64,000 bases of DNA from Oscillatoriaceae cyanobacterium M33_DOE_052. GTDB taxonomy: Bacteria > Cyanobacteriota > Cyanobacteriia > Cyanobacteriales > Laspinemataceae. Below, one piece after another: positions 43,824 through 52,256 of this stretch. A program made the translations under genes and the position numbers. Numbering within the stretch: the stretch's first letter is position 1; each line of letters begins with the position of its first letter. The notes beneath the pieces were generated by a model. That model was not told the DNA's origin and ran no database searches. It saw only the letters and a list, made by a program, of their open reading frames with translations. The stretch covers positions 23,417 to 87,416 of the forward strand of contig DVDU01000235.1 of NCBI GenBank assembly GCA_015296065.1. The letters are read 5' to 3'.

Positions 43824-44846
43824 ATGCCCCAGCGCCGGAAACAAGTGGTAGCAGTTAACCGCACTACCGGTCAGCAGATTAAATTCGGCGGCTATCTTCG
43901 CGATCGTCCTGACTCCAACGACAAACAATATGACCCCAGTCGCTATACCGCTGAAGAACTACCGCCAGTAGTTGACCTGCGGGAATTTATGACCGACGTG
44001 GAAAACCAAGGCGAACTCAGTAGCTGCACCGCCAACGCAATGGCGGGAGCCTATGAATACCTCGCCAAGCGCATTTTAGGCGAATCCGGCGATGTCAGCC
44101 GCTTGTTTGTCTATTACAACGCTCGCGCCGTTGACGGCGAGGAAGACAAGGACGAAGGCACCTACCTGCGCAACTGCATCCAGGTTTTGCGCGAAATGGG
44201 CACCTGTCCCGAAGATATTTGGCCTTACGATGTGGAAATGGTGAATGAAGAACCCTCCGAAGACGCTTATGAAGAAGCCGCCAAATTCCTCATCGAAGAA
44301 GCGGAACGGGTAGAGGTTGACCTCTATGCCATGAAACATTGTCTCGCTGAAGGTTTCCCCTTCGCTTTTGGGTTACTACTATTTGAGTCCTTTATGAAAC
44401 GGGGCAACAAGACTATTCCCATGCCCAACCCAGACGATGAAAAGGATTTGGGCGGTCATGCCATGCTCTGTGTCGGCTATTCAGACCAACATCAAGTCTT
44501 TGTGGTACGCAATTCCTGGGGAGAAAAGTGGGGAGATAAAGGCTATTGCTATATTCCCTATGATTACATGACTAATCCCGAACTTTGCCACGACTGCTGG
44601 ACGATTAGGAATGTGTCGGATTTAGACTTTAGCTCCGGTGTCTGGTTCGACTACGATGCTGATTTTTATTCACCTTTTGAAATTAATCATGAGGAAGAAT
44701 CCGAGGGAGAATTTGAGTTTGATTTCGATTCCGACTTTTATAATTTGTCCTTGAATAATGAGGACGAGTATGAGGAGGAATACGACGATGAGGATGAGGA
44801 AGAATACGACGATGAGGATGAGGGTGAATATGAAGATGAGGATTAA
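43824..44846 (+). CDS. C1-family (papain-like) cysteine peptidase with acidic C-terminal tail
   Basis: A 340-aa protein. The peptidase domain shows the oxyanion Gln in VENQGELSSCTANAMAG (Gln62, catalytic Cys68), the catalytic His in LGGHAMLCVGYSDQH near 212 and Asn in VVRNSWGEKWGDKGYCY near 230. The last ~50 residues are almost purely Asp, Glu and Tyr (EEYDDEDE units from a degenerate DNA repeat). There is no signal peptide, so it appears cytoplasmic and has no propeptide of the usual kind. Such C1 proteins occur in bacteria and giant viruses; the target is unknown. An AAGGAAGG ribosome site precedes the ATG. Confidence 0.85.
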   Translation: MPQRRKQVVAVNRTTGQQIKFGGYLRDRPDSNDKQYDPSRYTAEELPPVVDLREFMTDVENQGELSSCTANAMAGAYEYLAKRILGESGDVSRLFVYYNARAVDGEEDKDEGTYLRNCIQVLREMGTCPEDIWPYDVEMVNEEPSEDAYEEAAKFLIEEAERVEVDLYAMKHCLAEGFPFAFGLLLFESFMKRGNKTIPMPNPDDEKDLGGHAMLCVGYSDQHQVFVVRNSWGEKWGDKGYCYIPYDYMTNPELCHDCWTIRNVSDLDFSSGVWFDYDADFYSPFEINHEEESEGEFEFDFDSDFYNLSLNNEDEYEEEYDDEDEEEYDDEDEGEYEDED

Positions 44847-44869
44847 AAATGGCAGTTGAGCTGAATTAT

Positions 44870-44985
44870 ATAAGTTTGTAGTTGGGCTTTAGCCCTCCAT
44901 TTCCTCAAACCTACTACGAGCCAAAGAGGGCTAAAGCCCAACTACGAACCTCAGAGGGCTAAAGCCCTACTATGAACCGATGCAG
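44870..44985. repeat. Three stem-loop half-copies between peptidase and substrate-binding genes
   Basis: One GTTTGTAGTTGGGCTTTAGC copy (about 44874-44900) is followed by two inverted copies (GGGCTAAAGCCCAACTACG at 44931-44949 and GGGCTAAAGCCCTACTATG at 44957-44975). They can pair with the first in alternative ways. Confidence 0.78.
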
Positions 44986-45000
44986 GGCAGGTGAAAAATT

Positions 45001-46023
45001 ATGTTAAAGTCTAGAAATGTGTTAAAATTATCCCTGATATTGATCATGGGATTTCTGCTGGCTACATTCATTCATGCTTGTGAGGGAGTAAAAGAGCAAC
45101 CATTAAAACAATTGCAGATAGGAATTACCAGTTGGCCTGGTTTTGATATTGCCTTATACGGGCAAGCGGCGGGACTGTTCGAGAAGCGGGGATTGGCGGT
45201 AGAGTTCCAGCGGTTTCAAAATCAGCAAGACTCCTCCCGAGCCGTGATGAGGGGTTCATTGGATGCAGCGTTTGTCTCTTTTTGGGATGCGCTGCAGGTG
45301 GATCCGGGTAACGACACTCCGGCGCTAGTCCTGGTAACGAATGTTTCTCGTGGAGCCGATGGAATTGTCACCCAAGCCGAGATTAAGTCGGTGAAGGAGC
45401 TACAGGGGAAAAAGGTGGCGGCGAAGCTGGGGACGGTAAATCACCTAATTTTGCTAGAAGCGCTCAACCTGCATCAGGTGGAACCCAAGACAGTGGAGAT
45501 AGAAGATATTTCTAATGAAATTGCGGTGGACTTGCTCAAGCAAGGGAAGGTGGATGGTGCGGTGTTGTGGGAGCCGTTGCTGAGTGAGACGGCCAAGGAG
45601 ATTAAGGGAAATATCCCTTACACAACCAAGGATCTGAATAGTCTGGTGATTGATGTGCTGGTAACACGGTCAGGGTTGGTGAAGGAAAAACAGGCAGAAT
45701 TGACTCAATTTATTCTGGCTTGGTTTGATATTATGCACGCAGTGGAAACTAACCCTACAGCAGTATTTGCGAAGGTGGGAGAGCAACTGGGGCAAACTGG
45801 GGCGGCTTTTGGGGCAGATTATAGTGGTCTGAAAAAGGGAGATATAGAGATGAATCGGCAGATGTTTGCTCAGGAGGGGGGGTTGGTGGAAGCGAAAGCA
45901 AAAATAGTAGCTTTGCTGCGGGAGGATATGCGGCATGGCCGGATACCTCGGGAAGATTTGGGTATTGCGCGGGAACCGGTAAATGCTGCTCTTGCTCAAT
46001 GGCAACCGGTGGAGGATAAATAA
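45001..46023 (+). CDS. NMT1/ThiY/SsuA-type substrate-binding lipoprotein
   Basis: A 340-aa periplasmic binding protein. The N-terminal signal (LILIMGFLLATFIHAC) ends in a lipobox-like I-H-A-Cys27, so it is likely lipid-anchored. The mature protein has LQIGITSWPGFDIALYGQAA, GLAVEFQRFQNQQDSSRAVM, LDAAFVSFWDAL and GKKVAAKLGTVNHLILLEAL, typical of the nitrate/sulfonate/taurine/pyrimidine-precursor binding family. No ABC permease or ATPase is adjacent; a sensor kinase follows 106 bases downstream. It may present a ligand to that kinase rather than to a transporter. Confidence 0.85.
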   Translation: MLKSRNVLKLSLILIMGFLLATFIHACEGVKEQPLKQLQIGITSWPGFDIALYGQAAGLFEKRGLAVEFQRFQNQQDSSRAVMRGSLDAAFVSFWDALQVDPGNDTPALVLVTNVSRGADGIVTQAEIKSVKELQGKKVAAKLGTVNHLILLEALNLHQVEPKTVEIEDISNEIAVDLLKQGKVDGAVLWEPLLSETAKEIKGNIPYTTKDLNSLVIDVLVTRSGLVKEKQAELTQFILAWFDIMHAVETNPTAVFAKVGEQLGQTGAAFGADYSGLKKGDIEMNRQMFAQEGGLVEAKAKIVALLREDMRHGRIPREDLGIAREPVNAALAQWQPVEDK

Positions 46024-46027
46024 AGAA

Positions 46028-46131
46028 TCATTGGTCCTTTGTCATTGGTAACTTGTCGCGTCACCAATGACAAAGGACAAAGGACAAAGGACTAATGACA
46101 AACGACTAATGACAAATGACAGATGACAGAT
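46028..46131 (+). repeat. Heptamer arrays upstream of the sensor kinase
   Basis: GTCCTTT/GTCATTG heptamers and then ACAAAGG, ACTAATG and ACAGATG units run up to and include the kinase start codon at 46130. No independent ribosome site. Confidence 0.78.
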
Positions 46132-47935
46132 GACAAAAGCACTCAGACATATTAATTTACAAAAATTGCTATCAACAGGTGGCAGTTATGGTGATTTATG
46201 GCGGCGTAGTCTGTCGAAACAACTGTTAGGAGGATTTGGGGTGGCGTTGGTGATGGTAGGTGGAGCGACTTTAGGGGTGAATTATGCGTTACTTCGATCG
46301 CAGCTAAAGGAGCAGGTAGCGGAGCGGGCCTTATCCATCACTCGATCGCTACAATTTGGCACAGAAGGCTCAATCGAAGCTGGCTACATCAGCTTGTTAG
46401 ACCGAGTGGTCCAGAATTATTCCACCCTCCCAGCGGTAGAAGAAATCGCGATCGTCTCTCCTGAAGGTATGACGATCGCGGATAGCTCCGGTTTGCTCAA
46501 AAACCAGGTTTATGCCTATAAATACCCCCAACTGCGAGAAGCGATCGACCAAGCCGCCACCACAGGGGTGGAAACTAACGTCCGCTTGCATAGAAAAGGA
46601 AAACCGGTGTTAGTGCAGATCCTCCCCTTCACCAGCGTGCTGTTTGGCACCACGGGAAAGCGGGGGGTGGCATTAGCCATCATCGACCTTCACCGTCTCG
46701 AAGCCGAACTGTGGCAAACCTTCTCCACCTCCACCCTCACCATGCTCTGCGGGACTGGTGTAATTTTGCTCTTTATGGGGTTGTTAATTCACCACAAAGT
46801 TATCAAACCCCTGCAAAACCTCAACCAAGCCGTTACCGCCAGCAAAGCAACGGGCAGTTTTTCCCTCCCAGAAATTATCCCCCTCAATGAAATCGGATTT
46901 TTGGCGCAAACTTTAGATGCAGTTTTTCGAGAATTAGAAGCATTTGAGCAGCTCCAGCGCGAAATTACCCAACGCCGACAAGCCGAGGCAGCCTTGCGGG
47001 AGAGCGAAGCCAGAGAGCGCGCCAAGTCCGAGCAACTAGCTGAGGCGATTAAGAACCTGAAACAAGCCCAAGCCAAATTGATTCAAAGTGAGAAAATGTC
47101 CGGGTTGGGACAAATAGCGGCGGGTATTGCCCATGAAATCAACAACCCGATCGGATTTATCTATACCAATATTACATTTGTCCAAGAATATTTTGAGGAA
47201 TTGGTGGAGCTGCTAGACGCCTACCAAAAAACTTATCCTCATCCCCCGCAACCAATAGAAGAAATCAAACATAAAATCGAATATGATTTTATCTTGGAAG
47301 ATTTCCCCAACATCCTCTCTTCAATGAAATCAGGAACAGAGAGAATCCGTACCATCGTCCTTTCTCTGCGGAACTTTTCTCGCCTGGATGAATCAGAAAT
47401 TAAACTGGTAGATATCCGGGAAGGGATTAAAAACAGTATTATGCTGCTCCATCATCGAATAGCGCCGCTCCCCAATCTCAAGGGAGAAAAAATAGGGGAA
47501 ATTACAGTGATTGAAAATTACGGACAACTTCCCTTAGTCGAATGTTACCCCAGTCAACTAAATCAGGTGTTCCTCAATTTGCTAAACAATGCCATTGATG
47601 CCATAGAAGAATTATGGTTAAACGGCGATTCGACCAGACCAGCACCAGGAGAAATCAAAATTAGTACCTCCATCTTACCATCAGAGCGAATCGCTATTAC
47701 AATTAAAGATAACGGAATCGGAATGCCCCCAGAAGTGCAATCGCGTCTGTTTGAACCATTTTTTACAACAAAACCAGTAGGCAAAGGTACGGGTTTGGGA
47801 CTTTCTGTGTGCTATGAAATTGTCGTTAAAATGCACGGAGGCGAGCTAAAATGTCATAGTGCCTTTCGCGAAGGTACAGAAATAGTTGTAGAAATTCCGA
47901 TTCGCCAGCAAAACCAATCATCAATCACCCCATAA
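46130..47935 (+). CDS. Membrane sensor histidine kinase (HAMP-type)
   Basis: A 601-aa protein. Transmembrane helix 1 is about 30-53, an extracytoplasmic sensor domain about 54-200 (EGSIEAGYISLLDRVVQNYS, AVEEIAIVSPEGMTIADSSG), helix 2 about 205-228, then a HAMP-like linker and coiled coil. The kinase core has the H-box GLGQIAAGIAHEINNPIGFI with His near 335, the N-box LNQVFLNLLNNAIDAIEELW, and G-boxes ITIKDNGIGMP and GKGTGLGLSVCYEIV. No response regulator is adjacent. It follows the substrate-binding lipoprotein gene, a possible ligand-delivery partner. Its last codons (QSSITP) and stop are in a duplicated segment. Confidence 0.92.
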   Translation: MTKALRHINLQKLLSTGGSYGDLWRRSLSKQLLGGFGVALVMVGGATLGVNYALLRSQLKEQVAERALSITRSLQFGTEGSIEAGYISLLDRVVQNYSTLPAVEEIAIVSPEGMTIADSSGLLKNQVYAYKYPQLREAIDQAATTGVETNVRLHRKGKPVLVQILPFTSVLFGTTGKRGVALAIIDLHRLEAELWQTFSTSTLTMLCGTGVILLFMGLLIHHKVIKPLQNLNQAVTASKATGSFSLPEIIPLNEIGFLAQTLDAVFRELEAFEQLQREITQRRQAEAALRESEARERAKSEQLAEAIKNLKQAQAKLIQSEKMSGLGQIAAGIAHEINNPIGFIYTNITFVQEYFEELVELLDAYQKTYPHPPQPIEEIKHKIEYDFILEDFPNILSSMKSGTERIRTIVLSLRNFSRLDESEIKLVDIREGIKNSIMLLHHRIAPLPNLKGEKIGEITVIENYGQLPLVECYPSQLNQVFLNLLNNAIDAIEELWLNGDSTRPAPGEIKISTSILPSERIAITIKDNGIGMPPEVQSRLFEPFFTTKPVGKGTGLGLSVCYEIVVKMHGGELKCHSAFREGTEIVVEIPIRQQNQSSITP

Positions 47936-48485
47936 ATTCCGCCACTCCTATTTCCAGGTCAGGGAAAACCGCCATTGCGACTTTATCCCCCATAGTCAAC
48001 TGCTGCTGATACCTGTAACCGGTGGGGGTGGGTTCCCGAAACACCGCCAGAGTTTGAGCAGTGATATCCACCAGCCAAACCTCAGTAATCTGATTTTGAG
48101 CATAGAGAGGGATTTTTACTTCTCGGTCAAAATCGGCTGTAGTATCGGCTACTTCTATTAATAGCAAAATATCTCCCGGTTGCGGATGCGCCGTGGCATA
48201 AAAATCCGCACGCGGTTGCAGCAGCGCTAAATCTGGTTGAGGTTCTGAGTTATCATTTAACCGGATCGGGTCTTGAATGCCAATTATCACTAATTTACCC
48301 AGTTTTTGGGATAAAATCTGATTTAACCGTTTGACGCAAGCGGCGTGTCTAGTGCCAATGGGGGACATTTTGACCAGTTCTCCTCTTATCAGTTCTAAGC
48401 GGTCATCTTCTTTGAGGATACCGGTCTCAGCCATGAGGTGATATTCCTCAACTGTAAAGAGTCTTTTTTCTAGTTGAATGGCCAT
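47925..48485 (-). CDS. Uma2/DUF820-family endonuclease-like protein, copy 1
   Basis: A 186-aa protein of the cyanobacteria-expanded Uma2 family (PD-(D/E)XK nuclease fold). Motifs: LFTVEEYHLMAETGILKEDD, RLELIRGELVKMSPIG, SEPQPDLALLQPRADFY (metal Asp), DILLLIEVADTTADFDREVK (Glu and following Lys) and ITEVWLVDI. The family's function in cyanobacteria is not established. Its 3' end overlaps the convergent sensor kinase by 11 bases. It is one of two tandem paralogues. Confidence 0.88.
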   Translation of the reverse strand: MAIQLEKRLFTVEEYHLMAETGILKEDDRLELIRGELVKMSPIGTRHAACVKRLNQILSQKLGKLVIIGIQDPIRLNDNSEPQPDLALLQPRADFYATAHPQPGDILLLIEVADTTADFDREVKIPLYAQNQITEVWLVDITAQTLAVFREPTPTGYRYQQQLTMGDKVAMAVFPDLEIGVAEFMG

Positions 48486-48489
48486 AAAA

Positions 48490-48600
48490 TTATTTGTCCT
48501 TTGTCCTTTGTCCTTTCTCCTTTGTTCTTTGTCCCCTGAGCGAAGTCGAAGGGTCTTTTGTCCTTTGTATGACTAACCAAATGACCAATGACCAATGACC
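48490..48600. repeat. Heptamer arrays between the Uma2 copies
   Basis: GTCCTTT heptamers at about 48491-48530 and 48550-48566 face ACCAATG units at 48578-48600. They include the CCCCTGAGCGAAGTCGAAGG motif at about 48532-48551. The array may have mediated the tandem duplication. Confidence 0.7.
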
Positions 48601-48609
48601 AATCATCAA

Positions 48610-49170
48610 TCACCCCATAACTTCCGCCACCCCTATTTCCACGTCAGGGAAAACCGCCATTGCGACTTTATCCCCCATAGTCAACTGCTGCTGATACCTG
48701 TAACCGGTGGGTGTGGGTTCCCGAAACACCGCCAGAGTTTGAGCGGTGATATCCACCAGCCAAACCTCAGTAATCTGATTTTGAGCATAGAGAGGGATTT
48801 TCACATCTCGGTCAAAATCGGCTGTAGTATCTGCTACTTCTATTAATAGCAAAATCTCTCCCGGTTGCGGATGAGCCGTGGCATAAAAATCAGCACGCGG
48901 TTGCAGTACAGCTAAATCTGGTTGCGGTTCTGAGTTATCATTTAACCGGATAGGATTTTGGACTGCAACTATAGCCATATCTCCTACTCGTTGACTGAAT
49001 AACCTCAGCAGTCGATTGACGCAAGCGGCGTGTCTAGTGCCAATGGGGGACATTTTGACCAGTTCTCCTCGGAGCAGTTCTAAGCGGTCATCTTCTTTGA
49101 GGATACCGGTTTCAGCCATGAGGTGATATTCCTCAACGGTAAAGAGTCTTTTTTCTAGTTGAATTGGCAT
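48610..49170 (-). CDS. Uma2/DUF820-family endonuclease-like protein, copy 2
   Basis: A 186-aa paralogue of the 47925-48485 gene. The two proteins are identical over long stretches (N-terminal 50 residues and C-terminal 95 residues nearly so) and differ in a central patch (LLRLFSQRVGDMAIVAVQNP against LNQILSQKLGKLVIIGIQDP). The nuclease residues (PQPDLAVLQP, LLLIEVADTT) are kept, so both copies look functional. The patchy divergence suggests gene conversion or diversifying selection on one surface. Confidence 0.88.
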   Translation of the reverse strand: MPIQLEKRLFTVEEYHLMAETGILKEDDRLELLRGELVKMSPIGTRHAACVNRLLRLFSQRVGDMAIVAVQNPIRLNDNSEPQPDLAVLQPRADFYATAHPQPGEILLLIEVADTTADFDRDVKIPLYAQNQITEVWLVDITAQTLAVFREPTPTGYRYQQQLTMGDKVAMAVFPDVEIGVAEVMG

Positions 49171-49191
49171 AAAATTATTTGTCCTTTGTCC

Positions 49192-52161
49192 TTATAAAAT
49201 ATCAATAGTGCCTTGTCCACCGTCTAGGCGGACTCTTTGCCCTTCTCGAAGCCATTGGCGGGCTTGGGGAACGTCCATAACGGCGGGGATACGGTATTCG
49301 CGAGCGACGATCGCGCCGTGAGAAAGCTGCCCCCCCACTTCAGAAATCAACCCGCCAGCCCGGGACAATAGGGGCGCCCAACCAGGGTCAGTATAAGGCA
49401 CCACGAGAATCGTTTCTTTGTCAATATCCCCCACTTCCCCCAACTGATTAACAATTTTAACCCGTCCTTCTACCACCCCGGGACTAGCACCAATCCCCCG
49501 CAGTTGTGATTTCGCCGGAGTTTGATAAGTCGAAATATGGCGCGGTGGCTGGCCATAAACCACTGGAGGCAAGAACTCAGACGCTGCATCGGTTTGGAGC
49601 TGCTGTTTGCGACTCTCAATTAATTTTCTGAAATTATCCCCATCCCCCTGTAATTCAGAAACATGAGACGCCACAATAGCTCTAATTTCCGACAATTCTA
49701 AGTAAAAAATATCCCCAGGTGCTGCTAGTAAACCCGACTGTAACCACAAATTCTCCAGAGCCAAAAAACTCCAGCGTAACTGTGCCAATAAGCTGCTATA
49801 AATTTCTGCAACTCTACCTTTTAGGTTCACCCGATGCTGCACCGGAATGACGCGGGGGGGCGATAGCTTGGCTGACTTGACGGTGCGGCGGTTCTCGTTT
49901 GTAGCTGATGGCGGTGGCGGAGCAAACAACATCTGGGCGAACAGAGAGCGCAAATACCGGAGGTCTTCTTGCCACCGAGGCACGGCAATATCCGTGGCGG
50001 CAGCGCTGAGATATCCGTAACGGAGCAAAAAGCGATCGAACTCTTGAAACACCATTTGCCCTTCGGGAATTTCCGCCAAAGTCGCAAACAGTTGCGAGCT
50101 ATCCCCTGGCCCCAAATCCGGGCGCAAATCCTGCAAAGCTGGTAACAACAACCGGGCGGCATTCACGATTTCTTGAAGACTGCGCGTTGCGGCGACTTCT
50201 GGGTTGCGGCTGAAATCCAGCTCCTCATCAGCCACGCCTAAAAGTGCTTGACGCAGAGCCACTGACAGGGGGGCCAAAATGCTGTAATAAGTGCATTTTT
50301 CCAGTAAGACCAAAATCTGTTCTACTCTTGCCAGTAGCGCCTCTGGGGAAACCGTTTCCCCCCCTTTTTCTACCTCGCCAGAAGCCCCTCTCCCTGGTTG
50401 GGAGGGTGAGGGTGGGGAAGTAGCGCGCAACTGCGCCAGTGCTGGGGCGAGGTCATATCGGTAGGTGTAGTAAAAATCCCTTTCCAGATATAGCTCCCGC
50501 CGCAATAACCGGAGCAACCCCGGAAGCGATCGCAAGGTGGAAGCCAAAGGCGGTTTAGTAAACGCCGCCCCCCGGGTCAAAAATTCCAGACTTTCTGGGG
50601 GCAAACCCATCCGCCGGAAAATCTGCCCCAATAAAGAAGCATTAAAGTAAGCCCGGGAGTAGTGCAAAGTGGCGGTTTCCTCAAAATCGAGCCCTCGCGC
50701 CCCTTTTCCTAATACCAGAGTAAACAGTGAACCCCAAACCCCACAGGTGAGGGGGCGGTTAATTGACCAAGTGAGGGGCGGGATGAACCCGGGAATCACT
50801 TCCGCAGCGATGCGGCGCGTCCAAATGGGGAGCATAGTGGTGATCGGTCTGGCTTGCAGCAGCCACAATTGCTGGCCATCATAACTCCACTCTATATCTT
50901 GAGGAATGCCGCCGCCGCGCTGTTCCAACTGGCGCGCCAGTATTGCTACCTCCTCGAGGACTTCCGGCGGTACTCTGCCTTTGCCTTCGATAAGTGGTGG
51001 ATTTTCTAGAGTGACTCGATAGCGTTCTGGTGTCACTTGTCCGGAAACTACCGGGGCCGCATCGCCGGGAAGTGCTTCAATAATTACAGCTTCCGGGTTT
51101 TGGTGTAGGGGGTCGCGGCTGAAAGCGACGCCAGAAAAAGCGCCGCGAATTTGGATTTGAATCAATAGCGCCAGGGCCGATGCTTCGGGGATATGTCGAT
51201 CGCGCCGGTATTGCTGGGCCGCCGGTCGGAAATATGATTCAAAGCAATGGCTGATGGCACGCATCAGCTCATCCCGACTGGTGACGTTTAACACGCTGGC
51301 ATATTGTCCCGCCCCAGATGCAGTTTCCAAATCTTCTGATAAGCTGCTCGATCGTACCACCAGAGGTGATTCTCCCGATGGTTGGAGTAATTCCAGCAGC
51401 GGTTGCGGGTCATCTCCCGCCCGCAACACCCATCCCGGCGGCACAGGATAGCCCGATCGTTTTAGCTCCGAGAGCGTCGCCGCCTTCGCCCCCACTTTGC
51501 GCACTTCCAGAGGCTGGTCAAGAATCAGCGTCACACCGCGTCCTTGGAAAAAGCGAAACAACTTTTGCGTTTCCGCCTTACTACCCGCCGCACTCAATTC
51601 TAAATCATCCGGCATTTTCTGATAAATCCAATAGAGGAGCAAACTCAGAGCCATTGCCACAATCAATCTTTCCGGTTGATGTGGGTGCAGCAGCCCCAAA
51701 ATCAAAGGCATCAGCACCAACACCGCCGTCCGTCCCTGGCGACGCTCTCGCCAAATCGTAAAACTAACTCCCCCAATCAGCAATATCATCAAACCAGCGC
51801 CCCAGTCATGGACAAAAAAACCCCAGACCACATTCGTAGTCCCAGCTCCTTGGCCCATCCAGTAGCGACCCATCACCAGGGTACATAGGGAGATTAATTC
51901 CCATTCCGGGTTGTGGGGAAAGAAATACCGCGCCAGCAAGACAGCGGCGATACCTTTGAGCGCCTCCAAGAGAACCGCCACCGTTCCCGCCAATCTTCCC
52001 CCGTGGTAAAAAGCCGCCTGCACACCGATATTACCGGTGCCGAGTTCCCGCAAATCCCGTTTTGTGAGGATGCGCAGCACCAGCGCCACAAAAGGCAATC
52101 CCCCCAACAGGGGACAAACCGTAAAAATCAGGACAGCACCCCAAACCTGCGTCATATCCAA
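49192..52161 (-). CDS. PlsY-like acyltransferase domain fused to a PEP-synthase/rifampicin-phosphotransferase-like dikinase
   Basis: A 989-aa fusion. Residues 1-200 are a polytopic membrane domain like glycerol-3-phosphate acyltransferase PlsY (TKRDLRELGTGNIGVQAAFY, LLEALKGIAAVLLARYF); the usual GH..P.FL..KGGKG motif is replaced by GRYWMGQGAGTTN, so activity is doubtful. Residues about 215-450 are the ATP-grasp domain of pyruvate-phosphate dikinases (GAKAATLSELKRSGYPVPPG, VRSSSLSEDLETASGAGQYA, DIEWSYDGQQLWLLQARPIT). After a long central region the C-terminus has the phospho-His domain (EVGGQLSHGAIVAREYRIPA, His near 947). The PEP-binding barrel is absent, as in rifampicin phosphotransferases. 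A low-complexity insert sits in the middle. Substrate unknown. Confidence 0.8.
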   Translation of the reverse strand: MDMTQVWGAVLIFTVCPLLGGLPFVALVLRILTKRDLRELGTGNIGVQAAFYHGGRLAGTVAVLLEALKGIAAVLLARYFFPHNPEWELISLCTLVMGRYWMGQGAGTTNVVWGFFVHDWGAGLMILLIGGVSFTIWRERRQGRTAVLVLMPLILGLLHPHQPERLIVAMALSLLLYWIYQKMPDDLELSAAGSKAETQKLFRFFQGRGVTLILDQPLEVRKVGAKAATLSELKRSGYPVPPGWVLRAGDDPQPLLELLQPSGESPLVVRSSSLSEDLETASGAGQYASVLNVTSRDELMRAISHCFESYFRPAAQQYRRDRHIPEASALALLIQIQIRGAFSGVAFSRDPLHQNPEAVIIEALPGDAAPVVSGQVTPERYRVTLENPPLIEGKGRVPPEVLEEVAILARQLEQRGGGIPQDIEWSYDGQQLWLLQARPITTMLPIWTRRIAAEVIPGFIPPLTWSINRPLTCGVWGSLFTLVLGKGARGLDFEETATLHYSRAYFNASLLGQIFRRMGLPPESLEFLTRGAAFTKPPLASTLRSLPGLLRLLRRELYLERDFYYTYRYDLAPALAQLRATSPPSPSQPGRGASGEVEKGGETVSPEALLARVEQILVLLEKCTYYSILAPLSVALRQALLGVADEELDFSRNPEVAATRSLQEIVNAARLLLPALQDLRPDLGPGDSSQLFATLAEIPEGQMVFQEFDRFLLRYGYLSAAATDIAVPRWQEDLRYLRSLFAQMLFAPPPPSATNENRRTVKSAKLSPPRVIPVQHRVNLKGRVAEIYSSLLAQLRWSFLALENLWLQSGLLAAPGDIFYLELSEIRAIVASHVSELQGDGDNFRKLIESRKQQLQTDAASEFLPPVVYGQPPRHISTYQTPAKSQLRGIGASPGVVEGRVKIVNQLGEVGDIDKETILVVPYTDPGWAPLLSRAGGLISEVGGQLSHGAIVAREYRIPAVMDVPQARQWLREGQRVRLDGGQGTIDIL
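50362..50425. repeat. Dispersed G/C-rich repeat inserted in the fusion gene
   Basis: The CCCCTCTCCCTGGTTGGGAG and GGTGAGGGTGGGG sequence encodes SPPSPSQPGRGASGE on the minus strand. It is a low-complexity palindromic repeat type common between genes in such genomes, here kept in frame. Confidence 0.6.
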
Positions 52162-52256
52162 AGCACCTGCAGTTTTACTTGCCAGCTAATTCCAAGGCGA
52201 ACAGCGCTCTCATCCCCTAGAGGTAATTCATCAATTGCTCGCACACCATGCGCAGT

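Larger units (their letters stand above)
47914..49190. repeat. Tandem duplication, 685-base period
   Basis: The segment from about 47914 repeats from about 48599: both begin CCAATCATCAATCACCCCAT and both contain a full Uma2 gene and its leader (AAAATTATTTGTCCTTTGTC). The two genes differ mainly in residues about 55-85. The copied left end contains the last codons of the sensor kinase. Confidence 0.85.

Noticed and set aside
51318..51761. 147-codon plus-strand frame opposite the PlsY-dikinase gene
   Set aside because: Antisense shadow, Pro and Ser-rich, without ribosome site or recognisable motif.
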